Below, piece after piece: positions 15,634 to 25,147 of a DNA stretch of 64,000 nucleotides. The notes below the pieces were generated by a model. It was not told the origin of the DNA, did no database searches, and saw only the letters and a program-made list of their open reading frames with translations. Position 1 is the stretch's first letter, and each line of letters starts with the position of its first letter. The position numbers were made by a program, and so were the translations under genes. Origin of the DNA: Halovibrio salipaludis (lineage in GTDB: Bacteria; Pseudomonadota; Gammaproteobacteria; Pseudomonadales; Oleiphilaceae); contig NZ_NSKD01000001.1 of NCBI RefSeq assembly GCF_002286965.1, forward strand, positions 1 to 64,000. Reading direction: 5' to 3'.

Positions 15634-17264
15634 TCAACCTCGGCCGCCTGCTCCGGATCCTGTGGGTGTTCAGCCGCTACCGGCTCGACACCTTCCTGCG
15701 CCTCCTGACCCTGCCGGCCGGCATCCGCTTTCTGCTGGCCATCGCCCCCTGGCGTCTCTTCCCGCAGCCGGAAGCCAATCGCGGCGAACGCCTGCGCCAG
15801 GCCATGGAGGACCTGGGGCCAGTATTCATCAAGTTCGGCCAGATCCTCTCCACAAGGCGCGACCTGCTGCCCGAGGATATGGCCGAATCCCTGGCCCACC
15901 TCCAGGACCGGGTTGCCCCCTTCGACAGCAATGACGCACGGGCTATTGTGGAAGCGGAACTGGGAGCGGACATCGCTGACTCCTTCAGCGAATTCGAACA
16001 GGATCCGCTGGCCTCGGCCTCGGTCGCCCAGGTCCACGGCGCGAAACTGCTGGACGGTACCGCCGTGGTGGTCAAGGTCATCCGCCCGGGCATCGAGAAA
16101 GTGATCCGGCAGGACATCCGCCTGCTCTACCTGATGGCACGGCTTCTGCAGCGCTTCTGGGCCGAGGGGCCGCGCCTGCGACCGGTGGAAGTGGTCACGG
16201 ACTACGAGAAGACCATCTTCGACGAGCTGGACATGCAGCGCGAGGCGGCCAACGCCAGCCAGCTGCGGCGCAACTTCCCGGACTCGCCGCTGATCTACGT
16301 GCCCGAGGTTTACTGGTCCCACACCGGACGCCGGGTGGTCACCATGGAGCGGGTCAGCGGCATCCCCATCGGCGACACAGCGGCCCTCCACGCCGCCGGC
16401 GTGGACATGAAGGTGCTTGCCGAGAAGGGCGTGGAAATCTTCTTCACCCAGGTTTTCCGGGACAGCTTCTTCCACGCCGACATGCACCCCGGCAACATCT
16501 TCGTGGATGTTTCCAACCCCGCCGATCCCCAGTACATCGCACTGGACTTCGGCATCGTCGGCACTCTCGGGCCCTCGGACAAGAGCTACCTGGCGCGCAA
16601 CCTGCTCGCCTTCTTCCGGCGGGACTACCACCAGGTCGCGGCGCTCCACATCCAGTCCGGCTGGATCCCGGCCGACACCCGCGTGGACGAATTCGAGGCC
16701 GCCATCCGCACCGTCTGCGAACCCATTTTCGCCAGGCCGCTGCGCGACATCTCCTTCGGCCACTTCCTGCTGCGTCTTTTCGAGGTCGCCCGGCGCTTTC
16801 ACATGGAGGTCCAGCCCCAGCTGGTACTGTTGCAGAAAACCCTGCTCAACGTGGAAGGTCTGGGCCGCCAGCTCTACCCGGACCTGGACCTCTGGGCCAC
16901 CGCCCAGCCCTTCCTGGAGAACTGGATGCAGCAGCAGATGGGCCCGCCCGGTGTGATGCGCTCACTGCGCGAACACCTGCCGGACTGGGCGGAACAGGCG
17001 CCAGAGATGCCCCAGCTGTTCCACGACGCGCTGGAGCGCCTCGCCGGCGACCCACCGCCCGTGCAGCCACAGCCCGCGCCCGCCGCCGCACCCCGCTTCC
17101 GCCTCTTGCCCCTGCTCGGGGCGGCCGCCTGTGCAATGGGGGCACTGGCAGTGGCGGAACCCGGCCTCCAGGAATGGCTGAAGAACCTGCCGGCCGCCAG
17201 CTGGATTCTGCTGGGCACCGGCGGCGTGTTATTGTGGTATGGCAGTAACAGCAGCGGACACTGA
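15630..17264 (+). CDS. ubiB: Ubiquinone biosynthesis regulatory protein kinase-like UbiB
   Basis: The 544-aa protein belongs to the ABC1/ADCK/UbiB atypical kinase family. The diagnostic KxGQ motif is in [16 protein letters not shown] near residue 71, the ATP-binding core follows, and HADMHPGNI near 288 and LDFGIVG near 308 form the catalytic loop and metal site. Two transmembrane helices close the protein (about 500-540), as in E. coli UbiB. It supports ubiquinone synthesis at the inner membrane, possibly by extracting lipid intermediates. Start is TTG, overlapping the ubiJ stop, with GGGGAGG upstream. Confidence 0.96.
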   Translation: MINLGRLLRILWVFSRYRLDTFLRLLTLPAGIRFLLAIAPWRLFPQPEANRGERLRQAMEDLGPVFIKFGQILSTRRDLLPEDMAESLAHLQDRVAPFDSNDARAIVEAELGADIADSFSEFEQDPLASASVAQVHGAKLLDGTAVVVKVIRPGIEKVIRQDIRLLYLMARLLQRFWAEGPRLRPVEVVTDYEKTIFDELDMQREAANASQLRRNFPDSPLIYVPEVYWSHTGRRVVTMERVSGIPIGDTAALHAAGVDMKVLAEKGVEIFFTQVFRDSFFHADMHPGNIFVDVSNPADPQYIALDFGIVGTLGPSDKSYLARNLLAFFRRDYHQVAALHIQSGWIPADTRVDEFEAAIRTVCEPIFARPLRDISFGHFLLRLFEVARRFHMEVQPQLVLLQKTLLNVEGLGRQLYPDLDLWATAQPFLENWMQQQMGPPGVMRSLREHLPDWAEQAPEMPQLFHDALERLAGDPPPVQPQPAPAAAPRFRLLPLLGAAACAMGALAVAEPGLQEWLKNLPAASWILLGTGGVLLWYGSNSSGH

Positions 17265-17265
17265 G

Positions 17266-17676
17266 ATGACAGCAGACACCCTTCCCGGATGGATCGGCGA
17301 CGTGGCTTTCAATGAAGACGGGCTGGTTCCCGCCATTGCCCAGGATGCCGCCAGTGGCGATGTGCTGATGATGGCCTGGATGAACGCCGAAGCGCTGGAA
17401 AAGACAGCGGAAACCGGCGAAGCCGTCTATTATTCCCGGTCACGGGACCGGCTCTGGCACAAGGGCGAAAGTTCCGGCCATGTGCAGAAGGTCCACGAGA
17501 TGCGGCTGGACTGTGATGCGGATGTCATCCTGCTGCGGGTGGAACAGATCGGCGGCATTGCGTGCCACACCGGGCGGCGACACTGCTTCTACCGCCGACT
17601 CGAGAACGGTGCCTGGCAGGAATCCGGAGCGGTCCTGAAGGACCCTGAGGCCATTTACGGAGCGGAGCAGAGCTGA
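17266..17676 (+). CDS. hisI: Phosphoribosyl-AMP cyclohydrolase
   Basis: The 136-aa protein catalyses the third step of histidine synthesis, opening the adenine ring of phosphoribosyl-AMP. The metal and active-site motifs are visible: [33 protein letters not shown] and the paired cysteines of [12 protein letters not shown]. HisI and HisE are separate genes here, not the fused HisIE. I chose the ATG at 17266, just after the ubiB stop; an in-frame ATG at 17239 would overlap ubiB. Confidence 0.96.
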   Translation: MTADTLPGWIGDVAFNEDGLVPAIAQDAASGDVLMMAWMNAEALEKTAETGEAVYYSRSRDRLWHKGESSGHVQKVHEMRLDCDADVILLRVEQIGGIACHTGRRHCFYRRLENGAWQESGAVLKDPEAIYGAEQS

Positions 17677-18014
17677 TGGACACGGTACTGAGCCAGCTGG
17701 CCGAGGTACTGGAGGAACGGCGCCGGAATGCGGACCCGGACGACTCCTACGTTGCGAAGCTCCATCACAAGGGGCTCAACAAGATTCTTGAGAAGGTCGG
17801 GGAGGAATGCACGGAAACCCTGATCGCGGCCAAGGACGCGGAACACTCCGGTGACAACCGGGAGCTGATCGCCGAAACGGCGGATCTGTGGTTCCACAGT
17901 CTGGTCATGCTCTCCAACCGGGGCGAAGGCCCGGACGCAGTGCTCGATGAACTGGCACGGCGTTTCGGCCTCTCCGGCATTGAAGAAAAAGCCCGGCGCA
18001 CGCCGGAATCCTGA
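17676..18014 (+). CDS. hisE: Phosphoribosyl-ATP diphosphatase
   Basis: The 112-aa all-helical protein is a MazG-like pyrophosphohydrolase that converts phosphoribosyl-ATP to phosphoribosyl-AMP, the second step of histidine synthesis. Conserved acidic helices are present: [15 protein letters not shown] near residue 45 and [13 protein letters not shown] near 68 (ExxE and ExxD metal ligands). The ATG overlaps the hisI stop by one base, so translation is coupled. The other his genes are not in this window. tatA follows after 16 bp. Confidence 0.96.
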   Translation: MDTVLSQLAEVLEERRRNADPDDSYVAKLHHKGLNKILEKVGEECTETLIAAKDAEHSGDNRELIAETADLWFHSLVMLSNRGEGPDAVLDELARRFGLSGIEEKARRTPES

Positions 18015-18030
18015 ACGGGAGGAATTCAAC

Positions 18031-18294
18031 ATGGGTGGAATCAGTATCTGGCAGCTTCTGATCGTCTTCGGCATCGTCATTCTGGTGTTCGGGACCAAGA
18101 AACTGCGCAACATGGGCGGCGACGTCGGCAGCGCCATCCGCAACTTCAAGCAGGCCGTCAATGATGGCGACAGCGGGAAGTCAAAGGATGACGAGGAGCA
18201 GGAGGACGACACCCCGGGCGGTCGCACTCTGGAGCAGAAGAACAGCGAGGAGACGCCCGAAGCGGAGAAGCGCCGCGATCACGAGCATTCCTGA
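18031..18294 (+). CDS. tatA: Sec-independent translocase subunit TatA
   Basis: The 87-aa protein has the TatA plan: an N-terminal membrane helix ([18 protein letters not shown]), the hinge [14 protein letters not shown], an amphipathic helix, and a highly acidic tail. TatA oligomers form the translocation site for folded proteins carrying twin-arginine signals. The NosZ precursor in this window has such a signal. It starts the tatABC cluster after GGGAGGAATT. Confidence 0.96.
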   Translation: MGGISIWQLLIVFGIVILVFGTKKLRNMGGDVGSAIRNFKQAVNDGDSGKSKDDEEQEDDTPGGRTLEQKNSEETPEAEKRRDHEHS

Positions 18295-18304
18295 GGCGCA
18301 CTGA

Positions 18305-18661
18305 ATGTTTGATCTCGGGTTCCTGGAACTCTTCCTCTGTGGCGTTATTGCTCTGCTGGTGCTCGGGCCGGAACGCCTGCCCACAGCTGCGCGCACGGCC
18401 GGGCACTGGATCGGCAAGGCCCGCCGCATGACCCGCCAGTTCTCCGAGGAACTCGACCGCCAGGTCAAGGCCGAGGAGATCCGGGAACAGCTGCGCCGGG
18501 AAAAAAGCGACATCGGCTATGAGGACATCCAGCAGAACATGCGTGAAGCCCTGGATGAGGCAAAGCTGGATGAGGATTACCTGAAGCCCGTGAACGGCGA
18601 CGGGGCCGGCAGTAACCAGTCCGACACCACCAACCGGAGCGGCTCCGGGAACAGTTCATGA
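18305..18661 (+). CDS. tatB: Sec-independent translocase subunit TatB
   Basis: The 118-aa protein starts MFDLGFLEL with a membrane helix, then the TatB hinge LGPERLPTAART and a long charged amphipathic helix. TatB with TatC forms the receptor for twin-arginine signal peptides. It is somewhat short for TatB, mainly in its variable tail. The end overlaps the tatC start by four bases. Confidence 0.96.
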   Translation: MFDLGFLELFLCGVIALLVLGPERLPTAARTAGHWIGKARRMTRQFSEELDRQVKAEEIREQLRREKSDIGYEDIQQNMREALDEAKLDEDYLKPVNGDGAGSNQSDTTNRSGSGNSS

Positions 18662-19422
18662 GCCAGCAGGACAACCACCCCGACGAGAACACCATGCCGC
18701 TGGTGGCCCACCTGGTGGAGCTGCGCAACCGGCTGCTCAAGGCCATTCTCGCCATCCTGGTGATCTTCCTCGCGCTCTACCCCTTCGCCAACCAGCTCTA
18801 TGCCTGGCTCTCCGGGCCCCTGCGGGCCTACCTGCCCGAAGGCAGCAGCATGATCGCCACGGACGTGGCAGCCCCCTTCTTCGCGCCCCTGAAGCTGACC
18901 CTGGTGCTGGGGACCTTCCTGGCCATGCCCGTGGTGCTCTACCAGATCTGGCGCTTCATGGCGCCGGGGCTGTACCGCCACGAAAAACGCATCGCCTTTC
19001 CGCTGCTGGCCTCCTCCATCCTGCTGTTCTACCTGGGGGCGGTGTTCGCCTACTACGTGGTCTTTCCGCTGGTATTCGCTTTCTTCACCTCCGTGGGGCC
19101 GGCTGAGGTTACGGTCATGACGGACATGAGCAGCTACCTGAGCTTTGTGCTCAAGCTGCTGTTCGCCTTCGGCATCGCCTTCGAGATCCCGATCGCCATC
19201 ATGCTGATGATTCTCAGTGGTGCCACGGATACCCAGTCCCTGCGCGAGAAGCGCCCCTACGTGGTGGTGGGCTGCTTTGTGGTGGGCATGCTGATGACGC
19301 CCCCGGACATGATCTCCCAGACGCTTCTGGCCGGACCCATGTGGCTGCTGTTCGAGATCGGGCTCATCTTCGGCCGCATGGTCGAGCGCCGCCGCCCACC
19401 GGAGGATGCGGACGCGGCATGA
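18658..19422 (+). CDS. tatC: Sec-independent translocase subunit TatC
   Basis: The 254-aa integral membrane protein has six predicted helices and the N-terminal TatC signature MPLVAHLVELRNRL, plus the conserved FxAPG-like FMAPGLYRHEK segment near residue 100. TatC binds the RR motif of substrates. The stop overlaps the rsmE start by four bases (ATGA), so rsmE is probably in the same transcript. Confidence 0.97.
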   Translation: MSQQDNHPDENTMPLVAHLVELRNRLLKAILAILVIFLALYPFANQLYAWLSGPLRAYLPEGSSMIATDVAAPFFAPLKLTLVLGTFLAMPVVLYQIWRFMAPGLYRHEKRIAFPLLASSILLFYLGAVFAYYVVFPLVFAFFTSVGPAEVTVMTDMSSYLSFVLKLLFAFGIAFEIPIAIMLMILSGATDTQSLREKRPYVVVGCFVVGMLMTPPDMISQTLLAGPMWLLFEIGLIFGRMVERRRPPEDADAA

Positions 19423-20141
19423 ACCTGCTCCTGCTCCATCCGGAACAGTTGGAGACCCGGGAGCGGGCCCGTGTGACCGGTCGCCAGCTGCAGCATCTCC
19501 ACCAGGTACACAGGGCCGGTACAGGCGACACACTGAGAGTGGGATTGCGTGACAGCGCCATGGGAAGGGCGCGGATCGAGCACCTGGATGCTCATGAGGC
19601 CATCCTCGCCCTGGAGCTGGATGAGGCACCTCCTGCTCCCCTGCCACTGACCCTGGTGCTCGCGCTGCCACGCCCCAAGATGCTGCGCCGGATCATCCAG
19701 TCCGTTGTCTCCATGGGCGTCAAGCACCTGGTGCTGGTCAACAGCTACCGGGTGGAGAAAAGCTACTGGCAGACCCCCTGGCTGCAACCGGAATCCCTTA
19801 CTGAACAGATCACCCTGGGGCTGGAACAGGGGCGGGACACCGGGTGGCCGACGATCCTGCAGCGCAACCGCTTCAAGCCCTTTGTAGAAGATGAGCTCGC
19901 TGCCATCACAACCGGGAGCCGCCGTCTGATCGCCCATCCTGGCAGCGCCGGTGCCTGCCCGCAGGGTCTGGACGAACCTGTAAGCCTTTGCATCGGCCCG
20001 GAGGGCGGCTTCATCCCCTATGAAGTGGAACTGATCCGCGATCAGGGTTTCGAACCGGTGCATCTGGGACCACGGATACTGCGCACGGAAACCTTTGTTC
20101 CTGCAGCTCTCGGGCGTTTATTCGATATCCCCAGTGGATAA
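19419..20141 (+). CDS. rsmE: 16S rRNA (uracil1498-N3)-methyltransferase
   Basis: The 240-aa protein is a SPOUT-class methyltransferase. The C-terminal trefoil knot is marked by LCIGPEGGF near residue 188 and LGPRILRTETFVPAAL near 213, the SAM-binding loops of RsmE. The N-terminal PUA-like domain carries the RVTGRQLQHLHQVHR segment. It methylates U1498 in the decoding region of 16S rRNA. Translation is coupled to tatC by an ATGA overlap. Confidence 0.95.
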   Translation: MNLLLLHPEQLETRERARVTGRQLQHLHQVHRAGTGDTLRVGLRDSAMGRARIEHLDAHEAILALELDEAPPAPLPLTLVLALPRPKMLRRIIQSVVSMGVKHLVLVNSYRVEKSYWQTPWLQPESLTEQITLGLEQGRDTGWPTILQRNRFKPFVEDELAAITTGSRRLIAHPGSAGACPQGLDEPVSLCIGPEGGFIPYEVELIRDQGFEPVHLGPRILRTETFVPAALGRLFDIPSG

Positions 20142-20219
20142 GCTGCTCAGAACAGGAAAGCAGGATTCCTTGCAGCGGCTTCAGGCTTTGTATAAGAATA
20201 GTGATCGCTTTACCTCCGT

Positions 20220-22034
20220 ATGGTCTCTATGAGCCAAACCACCAACAACCAGACTGAAGGGGCAGCCACCGCTCCTATAGAGGGAGCAAGCCCAAACCAG
20301 CCTCTCAACGCCAGCATCATGCTGATCCTCGCAGTGGGGGTGGGCATCTTTGGTGGTTTCAGTGCGATTGCCTTCAAAGCCATCATTGGTTTTTTCCGCA
20401 ACCTCTTTTTCTATGGCGAGCTGAGTCTGGCCTTCCAGCCGGATATCCATATCGCACCCAGCACCTGGGGGGCAGGCGTCATCCTGGTGCCTGTTGTCGG
20501 TGCCATCATCGTTAACTGGATAACCGAACGGTTTGCTCCGGAAACCCGCGGCCACGGGGTCCCGGAAGTGATGAACGCCATCTACTTCAGCCAGGGCCGG
20601 ATCCGGCCCTCCGTAGTGATCGCCAAGGCGCTGACTTCCGCGGTTTCCATTGGCAGTGGCGGGTCTGTCGGGCGTGAAGGCCCCATTGTCCAGATCGGCT
20701 CCGCCTTCGGTTCCAGCCTGGGACAGCTCATCACCATGCCGGCACGCCAAAGGGTGGTGCTCGTGGGCGCAGGTGCCGCAGCTGCGGTGGCCGCAACCTT
20801 CAATGCCCCGATTGGCGGTCTCGCCTTTGCCATGGAGTTGATGCTGGTCTCGATCAGTGCCCGCACAGTCACCGTGGTGGCAATCGCCACGGTAACGGCG
20901 ACCTATATCGGGCGTTTTTACAGCGGCCTCCACCCCTCGTTCGATGTCCCCGAGCTGGTGGTCTTTGAGAACCATCTGGTGGGTTTTTATTCACTTTTTG
21001 CCTGTATTCCGCTGGGTGCGTTGATCGGCGTCATTTCTTCCGGTTTCATCCGCTCCATCTATTCGTTCGAAGACTGGTTCGAATACCGCTTCACCAACTC
21101 CTATGTGCGCCATGTCAGCGGGATGGCCGTCGTCGGCGTCATGCTGTACGGATTCATCGTCTATACCGGCCAATACCACATTGGGGGTGTTGGCTACCCC
21201 ACTATTCTGGATGTTCTGCGCAGCATCCTTTCCGACCCCCTGTTCCTGGCCCTGCTCTTCCTGGGTAAGTGGCTGGCAACAGCTCTGACACTGGGCTCCG
21301 GCGCCTCCGGCGGCGTTTTTGCCCCTTCACTGTTTCTCGGCGCCATCTTCGGAGCCCTGTTTGGCAACCTTGTCCTGATGGTCTTTCCGGCCAGCGGGGT
21401 CGATCCAGTGGTACTCGCGATTGCAGGCATGGGCGGGATGATCGCGGGAACCACCGGTGCGGTGCTGACCGCCGTCATCATGGTCTTCGAGCTGACCGGT
21501 GACTACGCCGCCATGCTGCCGATTATCGCAACGGTGTCGTTTGCCTACGCGGTTCGGTCGGCGATCACTGAGGAGAGCATCTATACCCTCAAGCTTGTAC
21601 GCCGGGGCTACAGTGTTCCCCACGGCCTTCAGGCGGCAACGTCCCACCTCCACAGCGCGGGGACACTGATGAATACCGAATTCGACCTGATTGATGTGCA
21701 GCTTCTGAGACAGTGGGAGGCGACCCACACCCCGGAAAGGGCCCCCCGTTACGCCATAGCGGTGGATAACGACACCATTGATGGCGTGGTCCATGAGAAC
21801 CTGCATCTGCTGAGCGCTCCGGAAAACACTGACTGGACCATTGATCGCAACTTCCTCAGGGTCACGTCCGAAACCAGCTGGTCAAAGCTGATGCGCTCCA
21901 TGCATGCCAGCAACTGCGAGGTGGTTCTGGTCATGCATGATGACAACAGTCAACGGGCCACGGATGTCCTGGGCGTTATTACCCCGCGCGAAATCTCCCT
22001 GGCGTCCAAGGAAGACGCCTACCTCATGCATTAA
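20220..22034 (+). CDS. ClC-family chloride channel/transporter, copy 1
   Basis: The 604-aa protein has the ClC membrane core with GREGP at 151-155 (external gate Glu153) and GxFAP near 362. A cytoplasmic C-terminal region of about 150 residues resembles a degenerate CBS pair. The first selectivity motif reads GHGVP (111-115), with His where most ClCs have Ser. Copy 2 keeps the Ser. The internal proton-pathway glutamate of E. coli ClcA appears to be Leu (AMELM), so channel-like or altered coupling is possible. A second start (20229) lies three codons in. A weak TATAAG lies about 30 bases upstream. Confidence 0.92.
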   Translation: MVSMSQTTNNQTEGAATAPIEGASPNQPLNASIMLILAVGVGIFGGFSAIAFKAIIGFFRNLFFYGELSLAFQPDIHIAPSTWGAGVILVPVVGAIIVNWITERFAPETRGHGVPEVMNAIYFSQGRIRPSVVIAKALTSAVSIGSGGSVGREGPIVQIGSAFGSSLGQLITMPARQRVVLVGAGAAAAVAATFNAPIGGLAFAMELMLVSISARTVTVVAIATVTATYIGRFYSGLHPSFDVPELVVFENHLVGFYSLFACIPLGALIGVISSGFIRSIYSFEDWFEYRFTNSYVRHVSGMAVVGVMLYGFIVYTGQYHIGGVGYPTILDVLRSILSDPLFLALLFLGKWLATALTLGSGASGGVFAPSLFLGAIFGALFGNLVLMVFPASGVDPVVLAIAGMGGMIAGTTGAVLTAVIMVFELTGDYAAMLPIIATVSFAYAVRSAITEESIYTLKLVRRGYSVPHGLQAATSHLHSAGTLMNTEFDLIDVQLLRQWEATHTPERAPRYAIAVDNDTIDGVVHENLHLLSAPENTDWTIDRNFLRVTSETSWSKLMRSMHASNCEVVLVMHDDNSQRATDVLGVITPREISLASKEDAYLMH

Positions 22035-22057
22035 CAACCAGGGGTCGCAACCTGCCC

Positions 22058-23869
22058 ATGAACACTGATACGCCCCTGAACCGGGAACCGAATGACGAGC
22101 GCGAGGCACCCGCGCTCGTTTTTTCTCTGATCGCCATTATCGTGGGCATTGTCACGGGCCTGGGCGCGGTTCTCTTCTATTACCTGATCAGCTTTTTCCA
22201 CAACCTGTTCTTTTATGGGCGCCTGAGCCTGACTCTGGGGGGAGAGAGCCTTCTGGAACCCAGCATCTGGGGCCCTTTTGTAATCCTGGTCCCCGTGATT
22301 GGCGGCCTGGGCGTGGTCTGGCTGACCCGTACTTTCGCACCCGAAGCGCGAGGCAGCGGCGTTCCCGAAGTCATTGATGCGGTTTACTTCCGGGAGGGGC
22401 TGATCCGCCCTGTTGTTGCCGCCGCCAAGTCGCTGGCCTCCGCATTATCCATCGGAAGCGGTGCGTCAGTGGGCAAGGAAGGGCCCATTATCCAGATCGG
22501 GGCGTCACTCGCCTCAAGCATTGCCCGCCTGGTCCATCTCAGCACCTGGCAGCGCATCACCCTGATTGCTGCCGGCGCGGGAGGGGGGATTGCGGCCACC
22601 TTCAATACGCCACTGGGCGGTGTCATGTTCGCGGTTGAGCTGATGCTGCCCGAGCTCAGCGTCCGGACCTTCATGCCCGTGGTGCTGTCGACCGCCACCG
22701 CCAGCTACATCGGGCGCACCACGCTGGGGATGACACCGGCATTCGTAATCCCCGCTCCAGAAGCCGTCAGCGCGGGCGCTCTGGACTTCTACAACATTGC
22801 AGCCATGAGCGTTCTCGGTGTCGCCTGCGGTGTTACGGCCTGGCTCTTCATTCGCCTCCTGTCGTTCACGGAAGTCACCTTTGAACGATTAACCAGCAAC
22901 CAGTACCTGCGCCACGCCACCGGCATGCTTTTTGTTGGCCTCATGCTCTTCGGCTTCCAGTACACCTATGGCCATTACCATATCGCCGGTGCCAATTACG
23001 CCACCATCAGCGAAATACTCCATGGGAACCTGCTGGCGTTTCAGCTGCTTGTGCTGCTGTTCGGGGCCAAACTGCTGGCGACGACCCTCAGCCTGGGCTC
23101 GGGGTCATCCGGTGGTATCTTTTCACCAGCACTCTTCCTCGGTGCCACACTGGGGGCTGCGTTTGGCATCGCACTCTCCCTGATCTGGCCAACCGCGAAC
23201 ATCAATCCCATGAACTATGCCGTGGTTGGCATGGCCAGTGTTGTCGGTGGTGTTACGGGCGCGGCACTGACAGCCATTGTGATGGTGTTCGAGATGACAC
23301 GCGCCTACACGATCATCATCCCGCTCATCATTGCTGTTGCCGTGGCGATCGGCATCCGCCGTGCGCTGATTGATGAAACGATCTACAGCATCAAGCTGAC
23401 ACGCCGCGGCAAACATTTTTCAAGTGAACGCCACCGCAACCTTTTCCTCATGCGTCGCGCGGAGGAGTTTACCGAAGAGGGGATCGCCACCCTCCCCGAG
23501 GCCACCACCGTCAGCAATGCCTTCGAACGTCTGGGGCGTGAGGCCGAAGTCCAGTACCTGTTGCTGACCGACGAGTATGATGAGGTCAGCGGCATTCTCT
23601 CATTTGAAGGCCTGCTCGCAGCCGAACATGAACACCATGAAGACTGGCCGCTGGCGAGGCTGGGCCACCGGCGGTTCGTTCAGGTGGGGGCCAGGGATCT
23701 GCTCAGCCAGGTGGTGCAGCAGCTGACCCAGCAGGGCGTGGACTATGCACTGGTCTACGCCGGCGCGGCGGAAACCGGCCTGGCCGAGGAAGTGGTGGGT
23801 GTACTCGACAAGGATCACCTGGCGGACAGTGTGATGGAACAGTTCCGGAGCTTCAGCACCACCCCCTGA
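22058..23869 (+). CDS. ClC-family chloride channel/transporter, copy 2
   Basis: The 603-aa protein is a paralog of the preceding gene with the same length and layout. GSGVP is at 99-103 and GKEGP at 139-143 (gating Glu141), GGIFSP is near 355, and the tail is CBS-like. The position of the internal proton glutamate also reads Leu (AVELM). The tandem arrangement with 23 bp between the genes suggests one transcript and possibly a heterodimer, since ClCs work as dimers. Chloride handling would suit a salt-exposed organism. The stop shares TGATCA with the convergent ubi gene. Confidence 0.92.
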   Translation: MNTDTPLNREPNDEREAPALVFSLIAIIVGIVTGLGAVLFYYLISFFHNLFFYGRLSLTLGGESLLEPSIWGPFVILVPVIGGLGVVWLTRTFAPEARGSGVPEVIDAVYFREGLIRPVVAAAKSLASALSIGSGASVGKEGPIIQIGASLASSIARLVHLSTWQRITLIAAGAGGGIAATFNTPLGGVMFAVELMLPELSVRTFMPVVLSTATASYIGRTTLGMTPAFVIPAPEAVSAGALDFYNIAAMSVLGVACGVTAWLFIRLLSFTEVTFERLTSNQYLRHATGMLFVGLMLFGFQYTYGHYHIAGANYATISEILHGNLLAFQLLVLLFGAKLLATTLSLGSGSSGGIFSPALFLGATLGAAFGIALSLIWPTANINPMNYAVVGMASVVGGVTGAALTAIVMVFEMTRAYTIIIPLIIAVAVAIGIRRALIDETIYSIKLTRRGKHFSSERHRNLFLMRRAEEFTEEGIATLPEATTVSNAFERLGREAEVQYLLLTDEYDEVSGILSFEGLLAAEHEHHEDWPLARLGHRRFVQVGARDLLSQVVQQLTQQGVDYALVYAGAAETGLAEEVVGVLDKDHLADSVMEQFRSFSTTP

Positions 23870-25147
23870 TCACTCCGCTTCAGCCGGCAGGGGCGGCGAG
23901 AACCGCGGCAATGGATGACGGCTGCCCATGGCCTCGGCCGCAAGCCGGTTCTTGATGCCGGTCTGGCCGTCCAGCCAGCGCATGCCGGTGTTGCGCAGCC
24001 AGCGCAGGGGCAGCTCATCCCGGGCGAAGAGCTGCTTGAAGCCCTCCATGGCAGCCATGAGCGACAGATTCTCCACCTTGCGCCGGCGCTGGTAACGCTG
24101 CAGGGCACTGGAGTGCGAAGGCTCCAGACCACGCTCCATGGCCAGCCGGATTTCGTCCGCCAGGACAGCCGCGTCCGCAAATCCCAGGTTGACCCCCTGC
24201 CCGGCCAACGGGTGGATGGTGTGTGCGGCATCCCCGACCAGAACCACGCCCGGCCGCGTATACTCCCGGGCATGACGCTGGCGCAACGGCAGGGCATGGC
24301 GTGTGGACACGGCCTCCACCGCCCCCAGGGTCCACTCCAGTGCCGCGCCCAGCTCGCCGGCGAAGGCGCCCTCGTCCAGGTTCATCAAGCGCGCTGACTC
24401 CCCCACATCCTGGGACCAGACGATGGAGACGAACCGGTCACTGCTTTCCTCGTTGGCCAGGGGCAGGTAGGCCACCGGCCCCGTGGTCATGAACCGCTGC
24501 CAGGCGGTGCGCTGGTGGCCGTATTCCGTGCGCGCGGTACACACGATCGCCTGCTGGTCGTAATCCCACTCCCGGGTGGCCAGACCGGCCCACTGGCGTA
24601 TGCGGGAATTGGCACCATCCGCACCGACCACCAGCCGCGCCTCGAGCCAGCGGCCATCGCTGAGCATCACCGCCGAGCCAGCGCCTGTCGGGCGCCAGTG
24701 ACGGACGTATTCCCCGTCCAGCCAGGTCAGGTTGGGTTCCGCCACCATGGCCCGGGCCAGCGCGCCCAGCACTACCCGGTTCTCCACAATGCTCCCCAGC
24801 CGGGAAAGCTGGAGTTCAGCAGCGTCGAAGTGGATGCTGCCGGTACCCTCGGCATCCCAGACACACATTTCGCGATAGGGGCAGCAGCGCCGGGCTTCAA
24901 TCTCCGACCAGATACCAAGGTCCTCGAGCAGCTGCCGCGTGCCCTCGGTAAGGGCACTGACCCGGGGCTCGAACCCATCAACGCTGGTGGCCGGCTCCAG
25001 CTCGTGCAGCTGGGTCTCCCGGGACTGGGGCTCCACTACGGTGACCTCCAGCCCCTGACGGGCCAGCAGCAGCGCCAGGGCGCCGCCAACAAGGCCGCCT
25101 CCCACAATGGCAACAGTGGTGCGTTCCGTGAGCGGGGTATCAGTCAT
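23870..25147 (-). CDS. ubiI: UbiI-like ubiquinone biosynthesis FAD monooxygenase
   Basis: The 425-aa flavoprotein belongs to the UbiH/UbiF/VisC family: GGGLVGG dinucleotide fold near residue 16, VGADGANSRIR near 172 and GDAAHTIHPLAGQGVNLG near 298. The C-terminal GMRWLDGQTGIKNRLAAEAMG resembles UbiI/VisC. UbiI hydroxylates C5 of the quinone ring. The operon order ygfB-pepP-ubiH-ubiI equals that of E. coli, which supports the name over UbiF. The start overlaps the ubiH stop by eight bases. Confidence 0.88.
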   Translation of the reverse strand: MTDTPLTERTTVAIVGGGLVGGALALLLARQGLEVTVVEPQSRETQLHELEPATSVDGFEPRVSALTEGTRQLLEDLGIWSEIEARRCCPYREMCVWDAEGTGSIHFDAAELQLSRLGSIVENRVVLGALARAMVAEPNLTWLDGEYVRHWRPTGAGSAVMLSDGRWLEARLVVGADGANSRIRQWAGLATREWDYDQQAIVCTARTEYGHQRTAWQRFMTTGPVAYLPLANEESSDRFVSIVWSQDVGESARLMNLDEGAFAGELGAALEWTLGAVEAVSTRHALPLRQRHAREYTRPGVVLVGDAAHTIHPLAGQGVNLGFADAAVLADEIRLAMERGLEPSHSSALQRYQRRRKVENLSLMAAMEGFKQLFARDELPLRWLRNTGMRWLDGQTGIKNRLAAEAMGSRHPLPRFSPPLPAEAE

